This document shows positions 1 to 6,217 of a stretch of 9,420 bases of DNA, piece after piece. Source of the DNA: Pseudohongiella sp. (GTDB lineage: Bacteria > Pseudomonadota > Gammaproteobacteria > Pseudomonadales > Pseudohongiellaceae). Below the pieces are notes generated by a model, which had not been told where the DNA came from, searched no databases, and saw only the letters and a list, made by a program, of their open reading frames with translations. Where the stretch lies: NCBI GenBank assembly GCA_030652635.1, contig JAUSPW010000231.1:1-9420 (forward strand), written 5' to 3'. Both the position numbers and the translations under genes were made by a program. Position 1 is the first letter of the stretch; each line of letters begins with the position of its first letter.

Positions 1-1
1 G

Positions 2-67
2 GTAGTGCACCGGGTGAATAACTGCAAAACTGTGCGGTTAGCCATGGTACCGGGCAAGGAGTTATAG
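2..67 (+). CDS. Possible 3' end of an upstream gene (partial)
   Basis: One frame is open from the left edge to a TAG at 65-67, giving a tail that ends in ...VRLAMVPGKEL. The other two frames close within the first 21 bases. If real, the upstream gene would stop 3 bases before the ATG of the TetR-type regulator, and that gene's AAGGAG would lie inside its last codons, suggesting translational coupling. About 21 codons without a stop can easily occur by chance, and I do not recognise the peptide, so this is weak. Confidence 0.25.
   Translation, partial: VVHRVNNCKTVRLAMVPGKEL
56..61 (+). promoter_or_regulatory. Ribosome binding site of the TetR-type gene
   Basis: AAGGAG lies 9 bases ahead of the ATG at 71. 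It supports that ATG as the true start, and so supports the long N-terminal arm of the regulator. Confidence 0.75.
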
Positions 68-70
68 CTA

Positions 71-811
71 ATGAATAACGCTGTCAAACTTGAAACGGAA
101 CAGCTGTCGTGGCCGCATAACACGGGAATGGATGCATTTAAACGCGCCTGGCTGTTGGAAGGCGAACCGCTGTGGGAGCGTGTGTTTGCGGTTCATCACG
201 AGCGAATGCAGATAAAAAACGGCAAAACTGCGCTTAAAAATCTCCAAAAAATATTTACCTGTACATTTCGCCTGGCCAATAGTCAGGGTTTCCATTCCAT
301 GAGTTTGCGCGATCTGAGTCGTGAAACCGAAATCAGTATGGGCGGGCTATACGCTTATATCGGCAGCAAAAGCGATCTGGCGGCGGCAATTGCGGCTGTG
401 GTTCGTCAAACAATTGATGATGTTCTATCAGACTTGACGCTTCATAACCTTGATCCCTATGAGCGCTTGAAAGCCCTGATATATGCCGATCTGTATATGA
501 ACGATATCTTGCATCAGTGGTATTACTTCTGTTTTCTGGAGGCAAAAGGGCTCGATAAAGCCCAGCGTGAAGAAGCCATTCAAATGGAATTTCGCTTTGA
601 TCTGCGCTTACAGGATATTTTCTCGGAAGGCATTCAGACCGGAGTTTTTCGTTATGACGGGGAATTGCCTTTGCTGGCAGCCGGTACAACGGCAATGCTG
701 CAACAGTGGTACCTGAAACGTTGGAAGTTTCAACAATTGGGCACCAACATCCAACAGTATGCGGAATACATACTGTCGAATCTGTTAAACAGCCTTAACT
801 ATAAAAAGTAA
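71..811 (+). CDS. TetR/AcrR-type transcriptional regulator with long N-terminal arm
   Basis: Likely a dimeric DNA-binding repressor whose ligand is unknown. The helix-turn-helix region spans about residues 57-103: a helix leading to F74-HSMSLRDLSRE, then the recognition helix EISMGGLYAYIGSKSDL, which matches the usual TetR pattern (T/S-x-x-x-I-A...G-x-x-Y-x-Y/H-F-x-x-K). The rest, about 110-246, is a helical ligand and dimer domain with several Trp and Tyr residues (W150, Y151, Y152, W213, W218). Most TetR proteins put the HTH within the first 10-20 residues. Here about 50 residues precede it, and the strong Shine-Dalgarno argues they are translated. The gene converges on the acyltransferase/nitroreductase pair, so regulation of its neighbours cannot be assumed. 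The TetR assignment is firm, the target is not known. Confidence 0.9.
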   Translation: MNNAVKLETEQLSWPHNTGMDAFKRAWLLEGEPLWERVFAVHHERMQIKNGKTALKNLQKIFTCTFRLANSQGFHSMSLRDLSRETEISMGGLYAYIGSKSDLAAAIAAVVRQTIDDVLSDLTLHNLDPYERLKALIYADLYMNDILHQWYYFCFLEAKGLDKAQREEAIQMEFRFDLRLQDIFSEGIQTGVFRYDGELPLLAAGTTAMLQQWYLKRWKFQQLGTNIQQYAEYILSNLLNSLNYKK

Positions 812-837
812 GCCGCCGGATGTGGCAGCGGCCGGCT
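803..837 (-). terminator. Probable intrinsic terminator of the nitroreductase-acyltransferase unit
   Basis: Read leftwards, AGCCG(g)CCG pairs with CGGCGGCT, giving an 8-bp G+C-rich stem with one bulged G and a loop of about 10 bases, followed by TACTTTTTAT. The hairpin starts 17 bases beyond the acyltransferase stop, and the T-rich part overlaps the last codons of the convergent TetR-type gene. There is no T tract on the plus side, so it should work mainly for the leftward transcript. Confidence 0.55.
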
Positions 838-853
838 ATCGATGACAGGGATG

Positions 854-1465
854 TCAGTCCGCATTCTGCCGTTTGATTCCGCGCTTGTCCTTATAAAACT
901 TTCTTATCTCGCTGATGTCTTGCTCGATCATACCGGTAGGATAAAAAAAGTCAGCAAGCCCCGCTTCTTTTTTGGCAACATCCAGATATCCCATCAGAAT
1001 CGGAACACCTGCATTATTTGCGATGTGGTAAAAACCGGTTTTCCATTCTTTTACTTTGCTGCGAGTGCCCTCAGGGGGCACCAAAACAACCATCTGTGGG
1101 TTGTCTTTGTACTGTTGTACCACCTGATCCACCACACCATGGTGTTGACTGCGATCAATGGCAATGCCGCCAAGCCAGCGCATGATGCTGCCAAAGGGAA
1201 ACATAAACAGCGAGCTTTTCCCCATCCAGTGCAGTTTCAGCTCCAATTTGAGCACCACCATCAACATTAAAGGGAAATCCCAGTTACTGGTGTGTGGCGC
1301 ACCTATCAACACAAAACGCTGATTTTCAATACGTTTTCCGATAGCGCGCCAGCCTGCGAAATGCAAAAAGGCTGATGAAATTGCTCTAAGAACAGGCGTT
1401 ACAACTGGTGTATTAAACACCGTCTTCTGCATTATTTTTATTGTGTTTTTAGGTTTTTCAGACAT
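854..1465 (-). CDS. PlsC-family lysophospholipid acyltransferase
   Basis: Predicted 203-residue membrane-associated acyltransferase that moves an acyl chain from acyl-CoA or acyl-ACP to a lysophospholipid or glycerol-phosphate acceptor. The family's catalytic HX4D box is seen as H58-TSNW-D63. The block with the acceptor-binding Arg is GGIAIDRS at 99-106, and the PEGTRS box lies at 131-136. A hydrophobic stretch around 64-75 could anchor it at the membrane. At about 200 residues it is shorter than classical PlsC (about 245) and belongs to the compact PHTSNWD type, so housekeeping phosphatidic acid synthesis should not be assumed. Its ATG directly follows the stop of the nitroreductase, with AGGA 7 bases upstream inside that gene, so the two are probably co-transcribed and translationally coupled. 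The acceptor is unknown. Confidence 0.88.
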   Translation of the reverse strand: MSEKPKNTIKIMQKTVFNTPVVTPVLRAISSAFLHFAGWRAIGKRIENQRFVLIGAPHTSNWDFPLMLMVVLKLELKLHWMGKSSLFMFPFGSIMRWLGGIAIDRSQHHGVVDQVVQQYKDNPQMVVLVPPEGTRSKVKEWKTGFYHIANNAGVPILMGYLDVAKKEAGLADFFYPTGMIEQDISEIRKFYKDKRGIKRQNAD

Positions 1466-2020
1466 TTACCAATCCTGAACAAACGAGCTGATGGATTCCT
1501 CTTGTAACTGCCGGACCGGGCCATCAATCGTACCCATATAGAGATACCCGATAATTGATTCCGCATCACTCACACCGAGTCCCTCACGCACAATGGGGTG
1601 TTCAGCCATCGGGCCGGTTCGCCAGATTGCACCGACATCAAGAGCGTGTGCTGCGGTCAACATGTTCTGCAATGCACCGGCTGCCGACAGGTGTTGCTCT
1701 GTCACCGGGACTTTGGGGTGTGGTTTGGGCGAAGCGATGCCAACCAGCACCAAGGGTGCGCGCAGTGCCTTTGCCCGAATGTTAGCAAGTTCGCCCGAAC
1801 TTATATCCGGTGTATCGGCAAGGCTGGCGATTGCAAACAGATCGGCCAGTTTTTCTAGGGAATTATCGCGGATCAACAAAAATCGCCACGGTCTGAGGTA
1901 ACCATGATCTGCTGTACGAAGGCCTGCTCTGATGATCTGTTCCAGCGTATGCGGATCCGGGCCAGGGGCTCGTACGCGTGATACAGAAACGCGCGTGTGC
2001 AGCGCAGTAAGTGCGTCCAT
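1466..2020 (-). CDS. YdjA-like nitroreductase family flavoprotein
   Basis: A 184-residue FMN-dependent NAD(P)H oxidoreductase of the compact nitroreductase type. Length and motifs follow E. coli YdjA: an N-terminal MDAL..L..R.S.SR segment (R10, S14, R15, a flavin phosphate contact in the family), AGLRTADHG at 32-40 followed by PWRF at 44-47, KVP..EQ at 103-109, GAIWRTG at 130-136, and a C-terminal GYLYMGT at 158-164. Dimeric soluble enzyme is expected; the physiological substrate of YdjA-type proteins is poorly known. It is the first gene of a leftward pair with the acyltransferase, and its TAA touches the next ATG. A weak GGA lies 9 bases ahead of the start. Family assignment is firm, substrate not. 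Confidence 0.9.
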   Translation of the reverse strand: MDALTALHTRVSVSRVRAPGPDPHTLEQIIRAGLRTADHGYLRPWRFLLIRDNSLEKLADLFAIASLADTPDISSGELANIRAKALRAPLVLVGIASPKPHPKVPVTEQHLSAAGALQNMLTAAHALDVGAIWRTGPMAEHPIVREGLGVSDAESIIGYLYMGTIDGPVRQLQEESISSFVQDW

Positions 2021-2058
2021 TTAGTTTTCCAAGTAAGTCATTAAACTGACGGTGAGCA

Positions 2059-2077
2059 TAAATCAAATATTGGTTTA
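2059..2077. promoter_or_regulatory. 19-bp dyad in a divergent control region (candidate operator)
   Basis: TAAATCAA-ATA-TTGGTTTA is an inverted repeat with 8-base arms (one mismatch) and a 3-base centre. It lies between the nitroreductase start at 2020 and the radical SAM gene. Its right end overlaps possible rightward -10 elements, TTTAAT (2074-2079) or TAGAAT (2079-2084), neither of which has a good -35. Size and position fit a dimeric regulator site. An A+T-rich region can produce such a dyad by chance, and no second copy was seen near the TetR-type gene. Confidence 0.35.
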
Positions 2078-2174
2078 ATAGAATCGTGCGTGTAAGCTGA
2101 GTTCCCCTGCCGGGTGGTCGGTGGTATTATTTCCCACGCCCGTTTGCTGGACACCCAAGGTTATTGAGGAAGTC

Positions 2175-3818
2175 ATGAGTTCAATTGCCAACGTTATCGC
2201 GATCAGCCGCGAAAGACCTGTTTATCCCCAGTCACTTTCGCGATGGTATGCAAAAACTGCCGGTCGACCACTGCGACTGGTGCTGAGTTTTTACTCGCCA
2301 GATGGCAATGAAGTGGCGATGCCGCTGGCAAGCATTTCAGCATATCTGAAGCGCGATTTCCCTTGGGTTGAACTGCATTTGTGCCCGATTTTGATTTTGC
2401 GTGATGAACAAGCCTACTCACCGGAGAATTTCGCGGCATCTATCGCTGCACTCGAGCCTGACCTCGTTGCATTCTCCGTGATGAGTCCGCACTGGTTCCC
2501 GATGGAACCTTATTTTGAGCAGATCAAAAAGTTGCTACCAGAAACTGCCATTTGTATCGGTGGTTATCAGGCCATGCTGTCGCAACAACAGACAATCGAG
2601 AACCGCAACATCGACTTCATCTGTACGGGTGATGGCGAATATGCCATGGGCAATCTGGTGCAGTTTATGCGTGGCAGCAAAGATGGCCCCGTTGATGGCA
2701 TGTGGGAGCGTATGGCGGATGACAGCGTTGTTGAGACTGAGCCGCAACAGATAGGCGATCTTGCTGCTTTGCCGTTCCCGGACTATGACATATTCGAAAA
2801 GGAAGATGGTTTTAACAACGTAAACACCTCTATTTTTGGGCCCAAGGAAAAACTGGTGCTGCCAGTCATGACGGGCCGCGGTTGTCCTTACCGATGCACA
2901 TATTGCTGTAACACACCCTTGCTGGATGGCTGGAAAAACAAAAAAGAGTTTTTGAGAAAATATGAGCCGCAGGCCATGGTGGATGAACTGATCAGGCTGC
3001 GAGACAAGTATGGCGTTGGCTACTTTGAATTCTGGGATGAGCTGTTCCTGTCGAATCTGAAGTTTGTTAATGCCTTTTTTGATTTGTATAAAGAACAGGT
3101 TGGGCTACCTTTTTCAATCAACTCACGTGTTGAAGTGATGAATGAAAAGTTCTGCGAAAAAGCCGCCGCTGCCGGTTGCCACACCATCTGGTTTGGTATT
3201 GAAAGTGGTGATGAAACCTATCGCAGCAAGATGCTTGGTAGAAAAATGACCAACGAACAAGTGATTATCGCGGCCGATAATTGCAAAAAGGCCGGCATCA
3301 ATCGCCTGACCTTTAATATTGTTGGCATGCCGCTGGAAACTGCAGAAAATATGCGGCAAACGCTTGAGCTCAACCGCATCATTGCCCCGGAGTTTTTCTT
3401 CTTTTTTAACTATATCCCCTTGCGTGGCACACCTCTTTATGAGGTTGCGGAGCGTGAAGGATTGCTGCTCCACGACAGAAAAAGTTTGCACTATCTGTCA
3501 GGTGCGTTAAACCGCAGATTCTTTCTCAATCTGAAAGAATGTCCTGATCTGTTGACCCAGGATGAATTTGAATCCATCTGCTTTGAGATGCTGGATTTTC
3601 AGGAAAAAAATAATCGTCTGAGTTTTGCAGATGGCGAAGATGCGCCGCGTATTGTGAAAATGGAAGATACTGTCAAAGCGGAAAATGTATCAGCAGTGGC
3701 AGTGCAGGAAAGTGACAATGCGGAAGCTGAGCTTGAATCCAATACGCTCGATCAACTGGCGGTGAAACAGCAGCGGTCCTTGATGAGCAGCCTCAGGGGA
3801 CTGTTTCGCAGCCCCTGA
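2175..3818 (+). CDS. B12-binding domain / radical SAM protein of unknown substrate
   Basis: A 547-residue iron-sulfur enzyme from the ATG at 2175, which has AGGA at 2167-2170. The frame also opens at GTG 2121, but those 18 extra residues have no clear ribosome site. Residues about 30-165 resemble the cobalamin-binding fold (FYSPDGNEVAMPLASI, then DLVAFSVMSPHW and ICIGGYQ), but the cobalt-ligand DxHxxG motif is absent. The radical SAM core, about 225-435, carries the cluster motif C237-PYR-C241-TY-C244 (bases 2883-2906), followed by FWDELFL and WFGIESGDE. An FFFFF run lies at 407-411. The last 60 residues are acidic and low in complexity, ending in a basic stretch, QQRSLMSSLRGLFRSP. Such proteins include methyltransferases, cyclases and other C-C bond enzymes. 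No precursor peptide or pathway gene is adjacent, so the reaction cannot be predicted. Confidence 0.9.
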   Translation: MSSIANVIAISRERPVYPQSLSRWYAKTAGRPLRLVLSFYSPDGNEVAMPLASISAYLKRDFPWVELHLCPILILRDEQAYSPENFAASIAALEPDLVAFSVMSPHWFPMEPYFEQIKKLLPETAICIGGYQAMLSQQQTIENRNIDFICTGDGEYAMGNLVQFMRGSKDGPVDGMWERMADDSVVETEPQQIGDLAALPFPDYDIFEKEDGFNNVNTSIFGPKEKLVLPVMTGRGCPYRCTYCCNTPLLDGWKNKKEFLRKYEPQAMVDELIRLRDKYGVGYFEFWDELFLSNLKFVNAFFDLYKEQVGLPFSINSRVEVMNEKFCEKAAAAGCHTIWFGIESGDETYRSKMLGRKMTNEQVIIAADNCKKAGINRLTFNIVGMPLETAENMRQTLELNRIIAPEFFFFFNYIPLRGTPLYEVAEREGLLLHDRKSLHYLSGALNRRFFLNLKECPDLLTQDEFESICFEMLDFQEKNNRLSFADGEDAPRIVKMEDTVKAENVSAVAVQESDNAEAELESNTLDQLAVKQQRSLMSSLRGLFRSP

Positions 3819-3822
3819 GGCT
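3789..3822. terminator. 11-bp perfect inverted repeat between convergent genes
   Basis: AGCCTCAGGGG (3789-3799) and CCCCTGAGGCT (3812-3822) form a perfect 11-bp stem with a 12-base loop. The right arm contains the TGA of the radical SAM gene. It lies 16 bases from the end of the convergent MATE gene. Neither side is followed by a T tract, so it is either a T-less bidirectional terminator or a 3'-end stabilising hairpin. Confidence 0.5.
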
Positions 3823-3838
3823 TGGCAGTCTGTCGATG

Positions 3839-5245
3839 TTAACTGGCCGGGGCGTCAGTATATTGCGCCCGCTCCAGTTTGAGCACGCGCCTGAATGTAA
3901 TCCAAGATAACAACGCCATTAACACATTGCCGGTGAATGCGCCGACAAAAAAGCCCTGCAGTCCTGCCACCTCACTGCCAATCCAAGCCAGTGGCACAAT
4001 AAACAGAAAAAACCGTGCAATGCTCAGGTACAGTGCAATCATCGGTTTGTGCATGGCATTAAGCGCAGAATTGCAAAGGATGATGACGCCCTGCATTCCG
4101 TAGCCCAGGGGCATAATCCAGAGATACAGTTTGATGATGTTGGCAACGGATTCGTCGCGGGTAAATACCGCAGCAATTAAACCGGCGCTGAGCGCCATCA
4201 GCGCATAAATCAGCAATTGCCAAGTCAATACAAACCGTAAGGACGTGCGACAAGCCTCTTCGATACGATCGATGCGCCCGGCGCCCAGATTCTGGCTGAC
4301 AAACGGCGGGAGTGTGCTTGAGAGCGCCAGAATAACCAGGCAGGCAATCGATTCAAGCCGCGAACCCACACCAAAAGCAGCCACTGCGGTTTCACCATAA
4401 CTGGCAACAATCGCGGTCAATACGCCACCCGCAATGGGTGTCAGCATATTCGAGCCGGATGCCGGGATACCAATTTTTAACATTTCCAGTGCTGACGTTT
4501 TGAACACGGGGCTTGAGGGCAGGCCCTTGTAAATCAACTCATGGCGAATAGCCAAAAAATAAAACAGGAAAATAACGCCTGCGATCCACGAGATCAGGGT
4601 TGCCCAAGCGGCACCGGCAATGCCCAGCGCTGGTATTGGTCCCAGACCAAATACCATCAGTGGAGTGAGCACGGCATTGATGAGACCGGAGCCTGCCATC
4701 AGCATACTGGGGGTGCGGGTATCTCCGTTGGCACGCAGTACCGAATTGGCGCAGATAATTGCTACCAGCAACACACTGGTCGGCATCCAGATATCCATAT
4801 ATTCGCGAATGACCGGCAGCAGTGCTGTGGAGGCGCCGAGTGCCAGAAAAATCTGATCCATAAATATGTAGGCGGTGGCGGCCAATAGCCCCGACAACAC
4901 TATTGCAACATAGTTGGTGACCGTTGAAGCCTGTTTGGCTTTTTCGGTTTCACCACGCCCGATGTATTTTGCAACCACCGCGGAGGTGCCAATACTCAGA
5001 CCGATGGCAAGGCTCATGATGGTGAACGTGACCGGGAAGGTAAAGCTGATTGCCGAGAGTGCTTCGGTGCCGAGCAGGCTGACAAAAAATGTGTCGACCA
5101 GACTGAAACTGAACATCATGACCATGCCCACAATCATCGGGATGGTCATGCTGATCAGGATGGGAGTGATTGGGCCGTCAGTCAGTTTCTGTCGCGTATT
5201 GGATTTTTTTTTCTGATTATTGTCGAGCGCTGCGTTTGCTGCCAT
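3839..5245 (-). CDS. MATE-family multidrug/metabolite efflux transporter
   Basis: A 468-residue inner-membrane exporter, expected to use a Na+ or H+ gradient to expel cationic drugs or metabolites. The length and about twelve hydrophobic segments fit the family, arranged as two six-helix halves (about 25-230 and 250-455). Family features include TM1 with the conserved acidic residue (SLVDTFFVSLLG, D51), VVAKYIGRGE near 90-99 and the loop RANGDTRTP at 171-179. The first 24 residues are hydrophilic and basic (QKKKSNTRQK), a likely cytoplasmic tail. The gene starts 33 bases after the suhB stop on the same strand, so it may be read from the suhB promoter. No clear Shine-Dalgarno precedes its ATG, and the next Met is at 33, inside TM1. 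The substrate cannot be told. Confidence 0.93.
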   Translation of the reverse strand: MAANAALDNNQKKKSNTRQKLTDGPITPILISMTIPMIVGMVMMFSFSLVDTFFVSLLGTEALSAISFTFPVTFTIMSLAIGLSIGTSAVVAKYIGRGETEKAKQASTVTNYVAIVLSGLLAATAYIFMDQIFLALGASTALLPVIREYMDIWMPTSVLLVAIICANSVLRANGDTRTPSMLMAGSGLINAVLTPLMVFGLGPIPALGIAGAAWATLISWIAGVIFLFYFLAIRHELIYKGLPSSPVFKTSALEMLKIGIPASGSNMLTPIAGGVLTAIVASYGETAVAAFGVGSRLESIACLVILALSSTLPPFVSQNLGAGRIDRIEEACRTSLRFVLTWQLLIYALMALSAGLIAAVFTRDESVANIIKLYLWIMPLGYGMQGVIILCNSALNAMHKPMIALYLSIARFFLFIVPLAWIGSEVAGLQGFFVGAFTGNVLMALLSWITFRRVLKLERAQYTDAPAS

Positions 5246-5278
5246 GTCAGGCCGTCATTATGAGAAGTATCAGGGTGA

Positions 5279-6067
5279 TCAGGCCTGGGCTTTCAGGGTC
5301 TGCCGGATCTGCAGCAGATGTTTAAAACACTTGGGGTTACCAAATAACATTTCCTTGCTGCCCTGGGTTTGCGGATTACCTTGCGGGTCGCTGAGCAGTG
5401 CACCGGATTCCAGCAGAATGAGTTGAGCTGCCGCCAGTGAGGTGTGATGTTGCTGTCGACACCAGCCGGCGTCAAGACGGCCTGCCGCAACATAGACCAT
5501 GTCCAGCGCGGGGCATCCGCTCATGCGCAGATGCACGGGCAAAGCGAGTAATTGGGACTGCAGCTGCGGTAGAAAATCATCCTCTGATGACTGTTCAGGA
5601 TCCAGCGCCACAAATGCATTTTCCAGGTTAAGCATTTTACCGATTCGCACACGACTATCGTTGAGCTGTGCGCCGTCGCCGCGGCTGGCACTGAATTCCT
5701 GATTGTTGACAGGGTTCAATACCACACCATGGGTAATGCCTTTTGGCGTTTTTAAAGCCAGTGATATGCAGAACGAGCCAAAACCTTTGTAAAAGTTGCG
5801 GTTGCTCACCAGTGGATCGATCAGCCAGACATGATCTTTGTCTGCGCCTTCGGTAAACCCACTCAGACGCGAGTCAATGCTATAGTCTGGATAAGCCTTT
5901 TGCAGATGGTAAAGAATGGTACGCTCGGCATCCAGATCCATACTGGTCACCAGTGTGCCATTTGTATCTTCAATAACATTGACCCGATCAAGTCGGTCAC
6001 TGACGTGGATGATTTGTTCTGCAGCGCCGCGCGCCGCCCGAAGGGCAATATTGATAACAGGATGCAT
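5279..6067 (-). CDS. suhB: SuhB-like inositol monophosphatase family protein, metal site lost
   Basis: A 262-residue member of the inositol monophosphatase family, called SuhB from its N-terminus (MHPVINIALRAAR), its length (E. coli SuhB is 267), YVAAGRLDAGW at 192-202, and its place beside divergent trmJ as in E. coli. The frame extends upstream to an ATG at 6163, but those 32 residues have no counterpart in the family, so 6067 was chosen. E. coli SuhB can hydrolyse inositol-1-phosphate and also joins NusA in the rRNA antitermination complex. Here the catalytic residues are gone. The family's GEE box is SRL (66-68), so the metal Glu is R67. IDPLDGTTNF is IDPLVSNRNF (83-92), keeping D84 but changing the second Asp to V87. 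The WD box is TS (209-210), so its Asp is S210. Spacing is unchanged, so these are substitutions rather than frameshifts. Phosphatase activity is unlikely; a structural role is inferred. Confidence 0.85.
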   Translation of the reverse strand: MHPVINIALRAARGAAEQIIHVSDRLDRVNVIEDTNGTLVTSMDLDAERTILYHLQKAYPDYSIDSRLSGFTEGADKDHVWLIDPLVSNRNFYKGFGSFCISLALKTPKGITHGVVLNPVNNQEFSASRGDGAQLNDSRVRIGKMLNLENAFVALDPEQSSEDDFLPQLQSQLLALPVHLRMSGCPALDMVYVAAGRLDAGWCRQQHHTSLAAAQLILLESGALLSDPQGNPQTQGSKEMLFGNPKCFKHLLQIRQTLKAQA

Positions 6068-6113
6068 GGTGTCCGCTGTTTCTGATCTGGTTGCTGTTAA
6101 GGCTGCTAGGCAT

Positions 6114-6125
6114 GTTTTCGAAAAC
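6114..6125. repeat. 12-bp perfect palindrome upstream of suhB
   Basis: GTTTTCGAAAAC lies in the suhB/trmJ divergent region, 47 bases ahead of the suhB ATG at 6067. It could be a regulator site or part of the leader. It is short, and chance is a real alternative. Confidence 0.3.
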
Positions 6126-6168
6126 GGCGCAATCATAGCAAAATGCTGGCAGTCAGTCCTCAACTAGT

Positions 6169-6177
6169 TGTTATAAT
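6169..6177 (+). promoter_or_regulatory. Extended -10 promoter of trmJ (and probably tex)
   Basis: TGTTATAAT is a perfect extended -10 (TGn plus TATAAT at 6172-6177). A possible -35, CTGGCA at 6146-6151, has a long 20-base spacer, but extended -10 promoters do not need a good -35. Transcription would begin near 6184, giving a leader of about 34 bases to the GTG at 6218. tex starts 9 bases after trmJ and has no other visible promoter, so it is probably read from here as well. Confidence 0.7.
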
Positions 6178-6217
6178 CCCCAACCTTTAAAACCAACCAA
6201 CCGGGAAACGTAAGCCG

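Noticed and set aside
842..1270. Rightward frame of 142 codons opposite the acyltransferase
   Set aside because: It is antisense to the HX4D and PEGTRS boxes of a clear gene and has no ribosome site or family features.
2121..2174. GTG start adding 18 residues to the radical SAM protein
   Set aside because: No convincing ribosome site precedes it, while ATG 2175 has AGGA close by. It remains possible.
4541..4888. Rightward frame of 115 codons opposite the MATE gene
   Set aside because: Gly/Gln/His-rich shadow of membrane-helix codons; the MATE frame explains the region.
2175..5245. Radical SAM gene plus MATE gene as a peptide natural product cluster
   Set aside because: The genes converge, so they are not an operon, and no precursor peptide, leader peptidase or recognition domain was seen.
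5279..6067. suhB as a frameshifted pseudogene
   Set aside because: The frame is open, the length is normal, and each changed motif keeps its exact spacing and flanking residues, so the losses are point substitutions.
6068..6163. Upstream ATG adding 32 residues to SuhB
   Set aside because: The family begins with M-H/Q-P at residue 33 of that frame, and the extension would run back to 14 bases from the trmJ -10 element.
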